A stretch of 64,000 nt of DNA from Sneathiella limimaris (GCF_012932565.1 NZ_JABBYJ010000001.1:744001-808000), one strand, 5' to 3'. Shown: positions 1 to 8,587, counted from the first letter of the stretch. Notes: generated by a model from the sequence alone, not told the origin. Numbers and translations: made by a program.

Positions 1-535
1 CAGCTATTCCGACAAGGAGAGTTAATGGAATGGCATAGCGAGCCGTTATTCTTTTGCCGATAAGGTACGTAAAGATCATTGCTCCAGTAAGGAAAAAATT
101 GCTCTCCATCGAGCTGAAAGCATTGAATGCGAACTGCAAAAGGACGCCTGCTAACATTGCACTAGCAATGGAAACAGGAACAAGTTTCATTATTTTTTCA
201 AACCACCCCGTGATCCCACATATTGTCAGAAGTGCAGATGAAAACAGAAAAGCACCGACAGCCTCTCCAATTGATACGCCTGGCAAGCTGGTGACAAGAA
301 GTGCCGCCCCTGGTGTAGACCAGGCAATGATAATTGGTGCTTTAAAGCGCAAAGATAATGCAATCCCGCATACACCCATTCCAACGCCGACAGCCCACAT
401 CCAGCTTGCAGCTTTGGCCGTATCCGCGCCGCTTGCAAGAGCTGCCTGATAAACAATCGCGGCTGCACTGGAATAGCCGATTAAAACGGCAATAAATCCC
501 GACGTAATATAGGGTAGCGATAAAAAGCGGTTCAT
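1..535 (-). CDS. benE: BenE-family benzoate/H+ symporter, N-terminal part (runs off window)
   Basis: The minus-strand frame starts at an ATG at 533-535 and stays open to the window edge, giving 178 residues of a multi-spanning inner-membrane protein. The N terminus reads MNRFLSLPYITSGFIAVLIG. Near residue 70 the stretch APIIIAWSTPGAALL matches the conserved family signature in the first half of BenE transporters, which import benzoate or similar aromatic acids with protons. The C-terminal half lies outside the window. It diverges from an XRE-cupin regulator, with paired palindromes between them, so that regulator probably controls it. The substrate is inferred from the family only; BenE-like proteins in such pairs often have unknown substrates. 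Confidence 0.85.
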   Translation of the reverse strand, partial: MNRFLSLPYITSGFIAVLIGYSSAAAIVYQAALASGADTAKAASWMWAVGVGMGVCGIALSLRFKAPIIIAWSTPGAALLVTSLPGVSIGEAVGAFLFSSALLTICGITGWFEKIMKLVPVSIASAMLAGVLLQFAFNAFSSMESNFFLTGAMIFTYLIGKRITARYAIPLTLLVGIA

Positions 536-565
536 GTGATCGTTCTTTATAGACAGCAAAGTATC

Positions 566-618
566 GTGCGCTATAACGCACATTGTTGCGACTATACGGT
601 TTGTGCGTTATAACGTAC
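566..618. promoter_or_regulatory. Paired palindromic operators between benE and the XRE-cupin gene
   Basis: Two 16-bp near-palindromes lie in the divergent intergenic region: GTGCGCTATAACGCAC at 566-581 and GTGCGTTATAACGTAC at 603-618. They share the core CG(T/C)TATAACG and are spaced 37 bp start to start. Their position between the divergent starts suggests they bind the adjacent XRE-cupin regulator and control both genes. That role is inferred from position and symmetry. Confidence 0.6.
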
Positions 619-642
619 AGATATTTTTTATAGGGACTGAAC

Positions 643-1209
643 GTGAAAAACCCGAACCGGATCCTTTCTCAAAATTTGAAACAGATCAGAACTCAGCGGA
701 GCTTAAGTTTATCGAAACTGGCTGATATTTCTGGCGTGAGCAAGGCCATGATTGGTCAAATTGAAAGAGAAGAATCAAGTCCGACAATTGCGACTTTGTG
801 GAAACTGGCGACTGGTCTTGATGTTTCATTTTCTTCATTGGTTGGGTCAGATGCCTGGAATGAGAGTTTTCGTTTTCCGAAACTTACAGACTCTAATCTG
901 ATCAGAAACGATGTTGGAAATGATGGAATGCTTGTTTCTATTATTCAGGCATATGAACCGCATCTGGGTTTTGAATGGTTTGAGATAACATTTCCGCCTG
1001 AGTATCTCCGTAATTCCGAGCCCCATATTGTCGGTACATTAGAGTTTGTATCTGTATTAGAGGGCTATCTGGAAGTACTGATTGGTAAGGATTGGGAGAA
1101 ATTAGCTCCGGGGCAAACGATCCGTTTTGCTGCCGACGCGCCACATGGATATAGAACAGGTTCGAATGAAGGTGCGAAAGTTCATTGCATTATACATTAT
1201 ATAAAATAG
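643..1209 (+). CDS. XRE-family regulator with C-terminal cupin sensor
   Basis: This 188-residue protein starts at a GTG codon. Residues about 8-62 form a Cro/C1-type helix-turn-helix (LSKLADISGVSKAMIGQIER). Residues about 105-185 form a small cupin domain, with the pattern seen as LEFVSVLEGYLEVLIG and FAADAPHGY. This HTH-plus-cupin architecture is typical of small-molecule-responsive repressors such as the PuuR and SutR types. It diverges from the BenE transporter and probably binds the two palindromes in the intergenic region, sensing the transported compound or a product. The effector cannot be read from the sequence. A second regulator of the same architecture sits at 27121-27651. Confidence 0.9.
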   Translation: MKNPNRILSQNLKQIRTQRSLSLSKLADISGVSKAMIGQIEREESSPTIATLWKLATGLDVSFSSLVGSDAWNESFRFPKLTDSNLIRNDVGNDGMLVSIIQAYEPHLGFEWFEITFPPEYLRNSEPHIVGTLEFVSVLEGYLEVLIGKDWEKLAPGQTIRFAADAPHGYRTGSNEGAKVHCIIHYIK

Positions 1210-1302
1210 TGGCGAAAATGGATTTGCTTGTTTTCAGGCTCGCCTAACATATAAGCTAAACAGAAAAAGCTCTGCCCAGTTTTGGGAAAAGGAGATAGAG
1301 AG

Positions 1303-2319
1303 ATGCGCGCTATTGTCGTTCGAGAATTTGGTCCTTATCAAGAAAAAGCTGTATTGGAAACCATGGACAAACCGGTGGCCGGACCGGGGGAAGTTGTTGT
1401 CCAAAATAGAGCAGCGGGCGTTAGTTTTGCCATGTCGCTCAATATTGCAGGGAAATATCAAAGAAAAGCTCCTCTTCCCTATATTCCAAGCAGTGAAGTT
1501 GCTGGTGTTGTTGCAGAAGTAGGTGAGGGGGTCACTCGTGTTCAAGTAGGCCAGCGCGTTATGTGTAACGTGGATAGCGGAGGCTGTGCTGGCTATAACC
1601 TAGTTCGAGATATTTGTTGTCATCCGATTCCGGATGATCTGGGATTTGCGGAAGCCGCAGCAATGATTACCTCCTACACCACGTCTTATGGTGCTTTGAT
1701 CATGCGGGCTGGCTTGAAGGAGGGTGAAGTACTTCTTGTGCATGGTGCTGCAGGTGGTGTCGGGTTGGCGGCAGTTGAAATTGGGAAGGCGCTTGGGGCT
1801 AAAGTTATAGCTGTAGCAGGGGGAGCCTCTCATTGTGAAACCGCTCTTGCGCACGGTGCTGATGAGGCGATTGACCATCAGAAGGTGGATTTTAGAGAGG
1901 CCGTCTTAGACCTGACAGATGGTCGAGGTGTAGATGTCGTTTATGATAGCATTGGCGGAGATGTAACCCTTCAGTCTATTCGAGCCTTGGCATGGGAAGG
2001 TAGGCTCTTAACCATTGGATATGCGTCGGGAACAATCCCTGACATCCCTGCAAATCGGTTATTATTAAAGAATGCGTCTGTCATGGGGTTCAATATCGGA
2101 CATTACTATGGCTGGACTCCGGGAGTAGATCGCTCCGAGCACGTGCAGACTGTCGATAAGATCGTCAGAGGTGTTCTTGATCAGTATGAAAAGGGTCTGC
2201 TTCGACCAGAGATTGGTGCACGCTATTCTTTAGAACAGTTTCAGGAGGCTCTGGACGCTGTCATGAACCGCAAAGTGGATGGCAAATGTGTAATTGAACT
2301 GACGGATAAGGATTATTGA
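1303..2319 (+). CDS. MDR-family NADPH:quinone oxidoreductase-like protein
   Basis: Medium-chain dehydrogenase/reductase of about 338 residues. I place the start at ATG 1303 (MRAIVVREFGPYQ) because a strong AAAGGAGA lies just upstream; an in-frame TTG at 1282 would put that Shine-Dalgarno inside the gene. The N-terminal GroES-like domain is followed by a Rossmann fold with the nucleotide-binding motif HGAAGGVGLAAVEIG. The structural-zinc cysteines of alcohol dehydrogenases are absent, which fits the zinc-free quinone-oxidoreductase/enoyl-reductase branch. It probably reduces quinones or activated double bonds with NADPH in the cytoplasm. Its stop abuts the stop of the convergent downstream gene with no intergenic base. 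Confidence 0.85.
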   Translation: MRAIVVREFGPYQEKAVLETMDKPVAGPGEVVVQNRAAGVSFAMSLNIAGKYQRKAPLPYIPSSEVAGVVAEVGEGVTRVQVGQRVMCNVDSGGCAGYNLVRDICCHPIPDDLGFAEAAAMITSYTTSYGALIMRAGLKEGEVLLVHGAAGGVGLAAVEIGKALGAKVIAVAGGASHCETALAHGADEAIDHQKVDFREAVLDLTDGRGVDVVYDSIGGDVTLQSIRALAWEGRLLTIGYASGTIPDIPANRLLLKNASVMGFNIGHYYGWTPGVDRSEHVQTVDKIVRGVLDQYEKGLLRPEIGARYSLEQFQEALDAVMNRKVDGKCVIELTDKDY

Positions 2320-3099
2320 TTAGCTGGCCTTAAAAGGCCCCAGTCCGTATTCATTTCGGATAAGGTCAATAGTTCCGTCTTTATGAATTGAACTTAAGAC
2401 CTTTGTTAGGTGCTCAACAACCTCTAGCTTCGTTTTCCGCGACGTAACGGCCCATATGGGGGTCTGGAAAATGGGTGTTCCAACAACAGGCTTGCTGACT
2501 AAAAACCCATTTTTGTGGAGCCATAGAGCCTCTTGTACCGATGCGTACCAAAGTTGAACACGTTCAGCGTCCAGTAATCGAGCGCTTGTTTTACTGTTGT
2601 CTGTAGGAGCCAGATTGGAAAACCCATTTTGTTTTAGAAAATTTTCCAGCCGACTCTCCCGATAAACAGCTATCAGATTCAAGTCTCTAGCTTCCTCAAG
2701 GCTATTGATGGCTGGCGGGTTTTTGGAAATGAATGCAAAGGACAGATTGCCTGTTTGATCCAGCCACTGAAATTCTGCTTCTCGTTCGGGCGTTCTGGCC
2801 ATTTGTAGCATCACAACGTTCGGGTGTTTGAGGAGCTCTGCATATGCTCGGCTCCATGGCAGTATTTCTAGTTGAACAGATGAATTAGTGCCTGATTGGG
2901 GAGAATTACCCCAACGTCGCGCGACCTCTAAAGCTATTTCATAGAGAACTCCCCGCTGATCTGCTTGTGATGACATCACGAGTGGCGGGATAGGAGACAT
3001 GAGGATTCGAAGTTTATTCTCTTCATTGGCTTGCGATAACCCAACTGAGGAAAATAGCATACAAAGACCAATTAGAACTCTAGTCAATCGTTCACTCAT
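2320..3099 (-). CDS. Periplasmic substrate-binding protein (bacterial extracellular SBP family 3 type)
   Basis: About 259 residues. Start taken as ATG 3097-3099, six bases after AGGAG on the minus strand. A signal peptide is clear: basic MSERLTR, then a hydrophobic stretch, with likely cleavage after LSQA. The mature part (LRILMSPIPPLVMSSQADQ, GVLYEIALEVARRWG, later DAERVQLWYASVQEALW) resembles the two-lobed amino-acid-type binding proteins. No permease or ATPase lies next to it, so it may work alone as a periplasmic sensor or with a distant transporter. It is convergent with the MDR gene. The ligand is unknown. Confidence 0.75.
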   Translation of the reverse strand: MSERLTRVLIGLCMLFSSVGLSQANEENKLRILMSPIPPLVMSSQADQRGVLYEIALEVARRWGNSPQSGTNSSVQLEILPWSRAYAELLKHPNVVMLQMARTPEREAEFQWLDQTGNLSFAFISKNPPAINSLEEARDLNLIAVYRESRLENFLKQNGFSNLAPTDNSKTSARLLDAERVQLWYASVQEALWLHKNGFLVSKPVVGTPIFQTPIWAVTSRKTKLEVVEHLTKVLSSIHKDGTIDLIRNEYGLGPFKAS

Positions 3100-3237
3100 C
3101 TGAGCTCCTGACAAAATCTCCTATATTTCTTTTACCTTACTAAAACTGCACAAAGGATCAATAGAAGAAAAGGCGTTATAAATTCCACTTTAGCGGACAT
3201 TTTAATATGGAGGTTGTTGAGACAACAAACGAGTTTT

Positions 3238-4368
3238 CTAGCAATTGACGCGTTGAGGAAGTGGATCTGTTTTGAAAAGTTTCACTGGTATCCCGCCATG
3301 TGAAAACTTTAGTGGTTTTTCGCAAAAAGGAAGCGCAGTTGCTTTGGCAAGTTGGTCGGAGTTTGTGATCAAGCCAACCCGCCAGCCATCAAAGCCAGCC
3401 TTTAGGCAGTTGCCGAGAGAGATATAAAGATTGGACAGCTTCTTAATCTCGCCAATCCGAACACCATAGGGCGGGTTGATGATCACAAGGCCCGGCTGAT
3501 CGGTCGGTGGCTTTAGATTGGCGATAGTTTGTTTGAGGAATTGAGTAGAATTACCAACTCCAGCGCGTTTGGCATTTTGCTGAGAGATATCAATCGCGCC
3601 TTTATCCCGATCAAACCCAAAGAACTGAGATTTCTTTTCTATTTCTGGTATTGGCTTCTTGAGCGTTTCGTAGAGTTCCGGATCGAAACTTTTTAGTTGT
3701 TGGAATGCAAAATTACGGACCCTGCCTGGCTGAAGCCCGGCTGCAATTTCTGCAGCTTCTATGATGAAGGTTCCGGAACCGCACATTGGGTCGACGACCG
3801 GTTCCGTGCCACAAAAACCACATTCTCGCAAAAGCAAGGAGGCAAGCGTTTCTCGCATTGGGGCCTTATTCACCGCTTCTTTGTAGCCGCGTTTATGAAG
3901 ACCTTCTCCAGAGCTGTCGACACTGATCGTACAAAGATCACGAAAAATTCGAACTTTGATGGTTAATTCTGCGTCATCAGAAACTCTTATACCGTGGGTC
4001 TCAGTTAATGCTCTGACAATACGTTCAGCTGCAGCTTTCTGATGGTAAATGCGAGAACTTTTACAGGAGACCTCGACTTTGACAGGGATCGATGGATCAA
4101 GGGTTTCAGACCAAGGAAATTTTCGAGCTCTTTTGTCTAATTGAGCTAGATGGACAGCATGAAAAGAGCCGAGTCGGACGAGGATGCGACTGGCACCTCG
4201 AAGCTCCAGGTTGGCGCGCCACACCATCTTCCAATCCCCACGGATTGTAATACCGCCCTTAATTGGTCTGGGTTTATCAAACCCTTTTTCCTGGACTTCT
4301 TTCAGCAGCGCTGTCTCCAACCCTGGAACAGCGACCAACAGGATTTCCATATCTGAGTTTTCTGTCAT
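3238..4368 (-). CDS. THUMP-domain class I SAM-dependent rRNA/tRNA methyltransferase (RlmL/Trm14-like)
   Basis: This 376-residue protein has an N-terminal ferredoxin-like/THUMP RNA-binding region (residues about 50-160) and a C-terminal Rossmann methyltransferase. The SAM-binding loop is VDPMCGSGTFIIEAA near residue 195, and the catalytic motif IINPPYG near residue 297 is the NPPY signature of N-methylation at guanine N2 or adenine N6. Its size and domain order match the RlmL N-terminal half and archaeal Trm14 rather than full-length E. coli RlmL, so it most likely makes m2G in rRNA or tRNA. It stands alone on the minus strand, divergent from the flavoprotein gene. Confidence 0.88.
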   Translation of the reverse strand: MTENSDMEILLVAVPGLETALLKEVQEKGFDKPRPIKGGITIRGDWKMVWRANLELRGASRILVRLGSFHAVHLAQLDKRARKFPWSETLDPSIPVKVEVSCKSSRIYHQKAAAERIVRALTETHGIRVSDDAELTIKVRIFRDLCTISVDSSGEGLHKRGYKEAVNKAPMRETLASLLLRECGFCGTEPVVDPMCGSGTFIIEAAEIAAGLQPGRVRNFAFQQLKSFDPELYETLKKPIPEIEKKSQFFGFDRDKGAIDISQQNAKRAGVGNSTQFLKQTIANLKPPTDQPGLVIINPPYGVRIGEIKKLSNLYISLGNCLKAGFDGWRVGLITNSDQLAKATALPFCEKPLKFSHGGIPVKLFKTDPLPQRVNC

Positions 4369-4529
4369 GAGGTCTCTCTAACCTGCTTGACCCTTAACGT
4401 CGACAAATATTTGGTAAATCAGACTATTGCGGGCTTGAATTAGTCTGCCTTTATAGTGCAGGAAGGTGGTAATTGGTTCACAGGGTTTGGGTAGACCCTC
4501 AAGATTGCCCAGAACGGATTAGGCGGTAA

Positions 4530-5636
4530 ATGACTGTAACTGCAGATGTAATTGTAATCGGTGCTGGCATGGCTGGCATCAGCGCAGCGGCTGAAATTTC
4601 GAAAGAGGCAAGTGTGCTGGTTTTGGAAAGTGAGCCGACGCCGGGTTATCATTCATCCGGCCGAACTGCCGCCATTTTTATTCGCAATTACGGGAATGCT
4701 GTGCTTCGTGCGTTGAATGCAGCGTCAGAACCATTTTTCTTAACTCCGGAAGGAGTTTCTGATAGCAGCCTGCTCACTCCCCGCGGCGAGCTTTTCTTTG
4801 CACGTGAGCATGAGCTTGAGGATCTGGAAAATTATATGGAAGGTTCTGATGGATTGGAGATACTGACCCCATCTGAAGTGGTTGAACTGGTTCCAATTCT
4901 GAAAAAAGATCCGATCGTAAAGGCTGCATATGAGCCCAGTGCGCAGGATATTGACGTTGATCGAATCTTGCAGGGTTATCTGCGGCAGCTTCGTCAGAAC
5001 GGTGGGGAGTTGTTGACGAACTCGGAAGCCCTAGAAATTAAACTGGAAAGAGGGATTTGGAAAATCCATACGCCATCCGGAGCTCTAGAAGGTAAGATCC
5101 TTATAAATGCAGCTGGTGCTTGGGCAGACGTGATTGCGGAGCGGGCAGGCGTGGCAAAAGTTGGTGCGATCCCTATGCGACGGACTGGCGCAATTCTACC
5201 CCGACCTGAGATAGAGGGGTTTGATCGCTGGCCGCTATTTGTTAGCGCGTCGGAAAGCTTTTATGCCAAACCCGAAGCTGGCAAGTTAATGGTTTCTCCC
5301 GCTGATGAAGATCCTGTCGAACCCCATGACGCATGGCCGGATGATATGGTCCTTGCTGAGGGTCTCTACCGGTTTGAGGAGGCCACAACTCTTACAGTGG
5401 ATAGGCTTGAACATAGCTGGGCCGGACTTCGTACCTTCGTTAAGGATCGAACACCGGTTGTTGGCTTTGATCCAGATCGAGAGGGTTTCTTTTGGCTCGC
5501 TGGCCAAGGGGGTTACGGTATACAAACTGCACCAGCCATGTCCCAATTGACCGCAAACCTGGTTCTTGGAAAAAGCTCACTTCTTGCAAGCGAAGTTATA
5601 AAGAAACTCAGCCCAGCCAGGTTTAAAAGCGCTTAG
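4530..5636 (+). CDS. FAD-dependent D-amino-acid (D-arginine-type) dehydrogenase-like protein
   Basis: 368 residues of the DAO fold. The dinucleotide-binding motif VIVIGAGMAG lies at residues 7-16. PGYHSSGRTAA (about 38-48), AYEPSAQDIDVDRILQGYLR (about 133-152), ILINAAGAWAD and the C-terminal FFWLAGQGGYGIQTAPAM follow the layout of Pseudomonas D-arginine dehydrogenase DauA closely. Such enzymes oxidise D-amino acids to imino acids and pass electrons to a quinone or other acceptor rather than to oxygen. The segment after the GYHSSG loop reads TAAIFIRNYG, where DauA has Tyr at the active-site gate, so the substrate range may differ. It is the last gene before the left tRNA-Arg fragment. Confidence 0.85.
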   Translation: MTVTADVIVIGAGMAGISAAAEISKEASVLVLESEPTPGYHSSGRTAAIFIRNYGNAVLRALNAASEPFFLTPEGVSDSSLLTPRGELFFAREHELEDLENYMEGSDGLEILTPSEVVELVPILKKDPIVKAAYEPSAQDIDVDRILQGYLRQLRQNGGELLTNSEALEIKLERGIWKIHTPSGALEGKILINAAGAWADVIAERAGVAKVGAIPMRRTGAILPRPEIEGFDRWPLFVSASESFYAKPEAGKLMVSPADEDPVEPHDAWPDDMVLAEGLYRFEEATTLTVDRLEHSWAGLRTFVKDRTPVVGFDPDREGFFWLAGQGGYGIQTAPAMSQLTANLVLGKSSLLASEVIKKLSPARFKSA

Positions 5637-6128
5637 GTCTTTGCCTCAAAAGATAAAACACAGCGATTTTTGATTTTGGGGAAATGGCGCACCCGACACG
5701 ATTCGAACGTGTGACCTCTGCCTTTGGAGTATCAACCGGAATTTATATAAAGAATTTCATAAATATATAAAGTATTTAACTAATTGATTTTAATAGATTT
5801 TTTAAATCAGCTAAATTTCAGACATTCTTATAAAATAACATCAATTTGATCTTTGATACTAACTTTGGTCACAAAATTATTGGGTTGCAACCCACAAAAA
5901 TATTACAAGAAGCGCTTGTCGCTTTCAAGCGGTTTTACATATTCTCGATGAAACGAGGCTAGAGCTATGTGTCCAAAGGTATAAATTTTAATATTCTTGT
6001 AAGTTGTGTGCGGGAGATAATAATGGACAACCTTCAAAGTGCGTATTGAAGGCACCAATTGTTTTCCACTGACAATACGACCGTTGAATATTTTCAATGA
6101 GTAAGTAGACTATTTTTGAATTTCACAA
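5637..6128. other. AT-rich gene-free left junction of the composite island
   Basis: No convincing gene. This stretch holds the displaced tRNA-Arg 3' fragment at 5685-5729, followed by about 380 bases of distinctly AT-rich sequence. A 64-codon frame on the minus strand at 5903-6097 lacks a ribosome-binding site and a recognisable domain, and I do not call it. Confidence 0.6.
5685..5729 (-). repeat. Displaced tRNA-Arg 3' end: left attachment-site copy
   Basis: This 45-base segment matches 44 of 45 bases of the 3' half of the intact tRNA-Arg(CCG) at 48001-48045. It runs from the CCA end through the T arm to the 3' edge of the anticodon loop; the only difference is T for C at position 5724. The rest of the tRNA is missing. 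Such fragments form when an integrative element recombines into a tRNA 3' end and displaces the old end. It is a direct repeat of the copy at 39378-39422. Confidence 0.85.
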
Positions 6129-6497
6129 ATGAAGTGGATGGACGGAATGCAGCTTGCGGATATCGCAGAGGGAGAAATGGTCGTCTCCGGTAAGCTGGTA
6201 AAACTCCTGCGGACCGATTTAAAGGAGATTGCCTGGACGATTGGGATTGATGAAAGCGCCTTGACGCGTCAATCCTCTGTTTACGATGCAGATACCCAAA
6301 AGCGCCTGCGCGACCTTGTGGAGGCGCTTCTGATCCTGACGCAGCGCATTGGATCGCCCCTCATGGCTTATGCCTGGTACAGATCAGAACCGCTCGCCGG
6401 TTTTGCGGGGTGGACGGCCATGCAGCTGGTTCAGGCCGGAAAGGCTGAGGAACTCTATTCATATCTGCAGGCCGTTGATGCCGGGGTGTTTGCCTAA
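6129..6497 (+). CDS. Solitary Xre/MbcA/ParS-type antitoxin-like protein
   Basis: 122 residues (the start could also be ATG 6147). The N-terminal half has a helix-turn-helix-like stretch (VKLLRTDLKEIAWTIGIDES). The C-terminal half carries the MbcA/ParS toxin-binding pattern, seen as MAYAWYRSEPLAGFAGWTAM followed by QLVQAGKAEELYSYLQ. Proteins of this family neutralise RES-domain NAD-degrading toxins, but no RES gene follows; the nearest one, on the opposite strand at 9366-10115, has its own antitoxin. It is therefore an orphan or relic. A degraded copy of its last codons reappears at about 8751-8790. Confidence 0.75.
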   Translation: MKWMDGMQLADIAEGEMVVSGKLVKLLRTDLKEIAWTIGIDESALTRQSSVYDADTQKRLRDLVEALLILTQRIGSPLMAYAWYRSEPLAGFAGWTAMQLVQAGKAEELYSYLQAVDAGVFA

Positions 6498-6503
6498 TCC
6501 GGG

Positions 6504-6563
6504 TTTGGGGCTGCTATATGCCCCAAATAAAAAACCCTCTCTGTACTGGCATACAAGAGAGGG
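6504..6563. terminator. Two consecutive hairpins downstream of the solitary antitoxin
   Basis: TTTGGGGC and GCCCCAAA pair around an 7-base loop at 6504-6526. CCCTCTCT (6535-6542) pairs perfectly with AGAGAGGG (6556-6563). The second hairpin is preceded by an A6 run, so on the minus strand it is followed by TTTTTT and would be a classic intrinsic terminator. On the plus strand the T-run is weak (CTTAAT). It probably ends plus-strand transcription of the antitoxin at least partly. Confidence 0.55.
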
Positions 6564-6911
6564 CTTAATATTCTAGAAGCCGAATACGTTAGGTTTTCAT
6601 TTATCTTCCCTTAGGGTAAGGCCTTGGATCGGAATTTTCAAGACAAGGCTGCGCGCGCTTTTTAGACTTGTTGTTCCATGGGCGTTGATGTCAAACACTG
6701 GTGTTGCCAAGCCTAATTAGGGCCTATTCTCTTTCGTCTGACACCATCTGCGATCGAGGTCATACACCAAGTTTCTTTGACTTCAGAAAGCTATCGTTTC
6801 AATGTTGGGAATAATGCTCGAAGGCCGCTTTTGCACTGATAACGTCTTGCGGTTGGTCGCATGATTGATCAGACTATGTGTAATTAAAAACAATAAAAAG
6901 GCCTGGATAGA
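6564..6911. other. Gene-free region upstream of the sulfurtransferase
   Basis: About 350 bases without a supportable gene on either strand. I see no clear repeats or RNA genes; it presumably holds the promoter of the sulfurtransferase at its right end (AT-rich sequence near 6870-6905). Confidence 0.4.
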
Positions 6912-7793
6912 ATGAATGGAACACCGTCACAATATTCTGAAGCGCTGGTAACCTGTGAATGGCTCGAAGCTCATTTGGATGACCCCGACCTGGTCATCTT
7001 CGATTGTACGACGTATCTAATTCCTGATCAGGGACCAAACCGGCCCTATACAGTTCAAAGTGGGCAAGCTGATTACGACAAAGGCCATATTCCTGGCGCT
7101 GGATATCTCGATTTGCAAAAAGACTTTTCTGTAGCCGGCAGCCCCTTCCGCTTTACACTACCGCCGGCAGAGGAAACGGCGGCTGCTTTTGCAGAGCGCG
7201 GTGTCAGCGACGGCAAACGTGTCGTTCTGTACAGTCGTAAAAGCCTACAATGGGCGACGAGATTTTGGTGGATGCTCCGGTGGCTCGGGTTCGACAATGT
7301 GTCTATTCTGGATGGTGGTTATGATAAGTGGATTGCCGACGGGCATGTGACCTCAACTCGTCCCTGTACCTATCCAGCGGGCACATTTTCCCTCAACGTG
7401 AGACCCGGGCTCTTCGTGGACAAAGATGCTGTTCGAAGCGCGATTGGTGCGGCAGATATCTGCACGATCAACGCGTTGACAGCAGATCTGCACAGTGGCA
7501 ATAGTCCGCGCTATGGTCGCCCCGGCCGCGTCCCGGGCAGTGTTAATGTCCCTGCGCCAACATTGGTCAATCCTGAAACTATGGAGTTGCTGCCGATTGA
7601 GGCGGCCGCGCAGGCCTTCACCGGCATCGGTGCCGAACCAGGCAAGCGCATCATCACCTATTGTGGCGGCGGGATTGCCGCAACGTTAGATGCTTTCGTG
7701 TTACATGAATTGGGCTATCGCGATATAGCTGTTTACGACAATTCCATGAGCGAGTGGGCCAACGATGTGTCATTACCCATTGAAACGGACTGA
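6912..7793 (+). CDS. Two-domain rhodanese-type sulfurtransferase
   Basis: 293 residues, the usual length of tandem-rhodanese enzymes such as SseA and TST. The N-terminal inactive domain shows YDKGHIPGAGYLDL and VVLYSRKSLQWATRFWWMLR. The C-terminal domain carries the active-site loop ITYCGGGIAA near residue 250, whose Cys would take the persulfide sulfur. The CGGGI loop differs from CRKGVT of thiosulfate and CG(S/T)GVT of 3-mercaptopyruvate sulfurtransferases, so the donor is not settled. It moves sulfur from a small thiol donor to cyanide or cellular thiols. It lies alone on the plus strand between toxin-antitoxin remnants. Confidence 0.88.
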   Translation: MNGTPSQYSEALVTCEWLEAHLDDPDLVIFDCTTYLIPDQGPNRPYTVQSGQADYDKGHIPGAGYLDLQKDFSVAGSPFRFTLPPAEETAAAFAERGVSDGKRVVLYSRKSLQWATRFWWMLRWLGFDNVSILDGGYDKWIADGHVTSTRPCTYPAGTFSLNVRPGLFVDKDAVRSAIGAADICTINALTADLHSGNSPRYGRPGRVPGSVNVPAPTLVNPETMELLPIEAAAQAFTGIGAEPGKRIITYCGGGIAATLDAFVLHELGYRDIAVYDNSMSEWANDVSLPIETD

Positions 7794-7819
7794 CCAGATC
7801 GTGTGCGGTGTCAGAGGAA

Positions 7820-8170
7820 GTTAATGTGACAATACCGACCGTGCTTACCATAAATGCGTCTATTTTTTTACATCTTTGTTTTGCAGCTTATGGTATTTTA
7901 TAGCTATGTTAAAAAATCACTCTATTAAACGCTCAGCGACAACCGGTAAGTTTGTGAGTAAGGCGATTGGATTGTCAAAAGCTTCCAAATTTTTGTCTGT
8001 TGAAGGTTTAGTACTGAACCAAAAATCAACTCAGACTTTGAAGCATTATAGATCCACTGGACTAAAAGGTGATGAATTGCGTTCGGCTATCACTGATTCC
8101 TTTAAGAACATCAAGCGAAAATGAGCTGATACGACGCTGTCGAGGATCCCCTTGGCGTTGTCACATTAAC
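7820..8170. repeat. Perfect 13-bp inverted repeats enclosing a small gene
   Basis: GTTAATGTGACAA at 7820-7832 is repeated as its exact reverse complement, TTGTCACATTAAC, at 8158-8170. The 351-bp unit between and including them holds one small gene (7906-8124). The arrangement resembles a MITE or a minimal insertion. Direct target repeats are not obvious, so its mobility is inference. Confidence 0.5.
7906..8124 (+). CDS. Small basic hypothetical protein
   Basis: 72 residues from ATG 7906 (MLKNHSIKRSATTGKFVSKA); an upstream in-frame ATG at 7876 would add ten residues. The N-terminal pattern of a basic stretch followed by S-A-T-T-G-K-F-V-S is seen in many short alphaproteobacterial proteins of unknown function. 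The C terminus is helical and charged (GDELRSAITDSFKNIKRK). No membrane segment is present. It lies within the 13-bp inverted repeats described separately. Function unknown. Confidence 0.5.
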   Translation: MLKNHSIKRSATTGKFVSKAIGLSKASKFLSVEGLVLNQKSTQTLKHYRSTGLKGDELRSAITDSFKNIKRK

Positions 8171-8210
8171 ATCGTGGCGGGAAAGTTAAATATGCCTTAG
8201 TCTTGGCCAA

Positions 8211-8377
8211 TGCAAAAGATCTCATATTTCTGGCATTACTTTCCACCTCAAATAATTCAGCATGCTGTCTGCCACTACTTCAGATTTACATTTAGCTATC
8301 GAGACATTGAAGATCTTTTGGCCGCCCGAGGTTTGGATATTTCCTGTGAAACGGTCCAGAGGTGGATTTACCCTTCA
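8211..8377 (+). pseudogene. N-terminal remnant of an IS6-family transposase
   Basis: The plus frame encodes a run matching the start of IS6/IS26-type DDE transposases: FPPQIIQHAVCHYFRFTFSY, then RDIEDLLAARGLDISCETVQRWI. After that the similarity stops (PSSVVQVLD, then a stop), so the DDE catalytic core is missing. It is a truncated, non-functional relic marking a past insertion. Confidence 0.75.
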
Positions 8378-8528
8378 TCGGTTGTTCAGGTTCTAGATTA
8401 GCCTATTCCTCGCTCCGGCCTCGGCTGGCTTTCGGAGATGTATGTGATCAATGCACTCACATGTTCACAACGTCAATTCTGTGTCATGGACTCTGAAGGG
8501 GAAGAAAATTCTCCAAAGTATAACCTTT

Positions 8529-8587
8529 TATAACCATGTATAACAAAGGATAAGAAAAAACCTTATACCTTGCTATACATTGTTATG
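8529..8587. repeat. Imperfect 26-bp inverted repeat built of TATAAC-like units
   Basis: The arms 8529-8554 and 8562-8587 match at 21 of 26 positions, separated by an A-rich 7-base spacer. The left arm also contains short TATAAC direct repeats continuing upstream to about 8520. It could be an operator cluster left from a lost toxin-antitoxin or IS module, or a transcript hairpin. No T-run follows, so an intrinsic terminator is unlikely. Confidence 0.45.

Noticed and set aside
54-449. 131-codon plus-strand frame
   Set aside because: It is antisense to the BenE transporter, whose reading frame is open from its ATG at 535 to the window edge.
5903-6097. 64-codon minus-strand frame in the AT-rich junction
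   Set aside because: No ribosome-binding site, no recognisable pattern, and it lies in a recombination junction.
6504-6563. tRNA or small RNA gene formed by the two hairpins
   Set aside because: No cloverleaf or conserved RNA motif; an A-run and hairpin fit terminators better.
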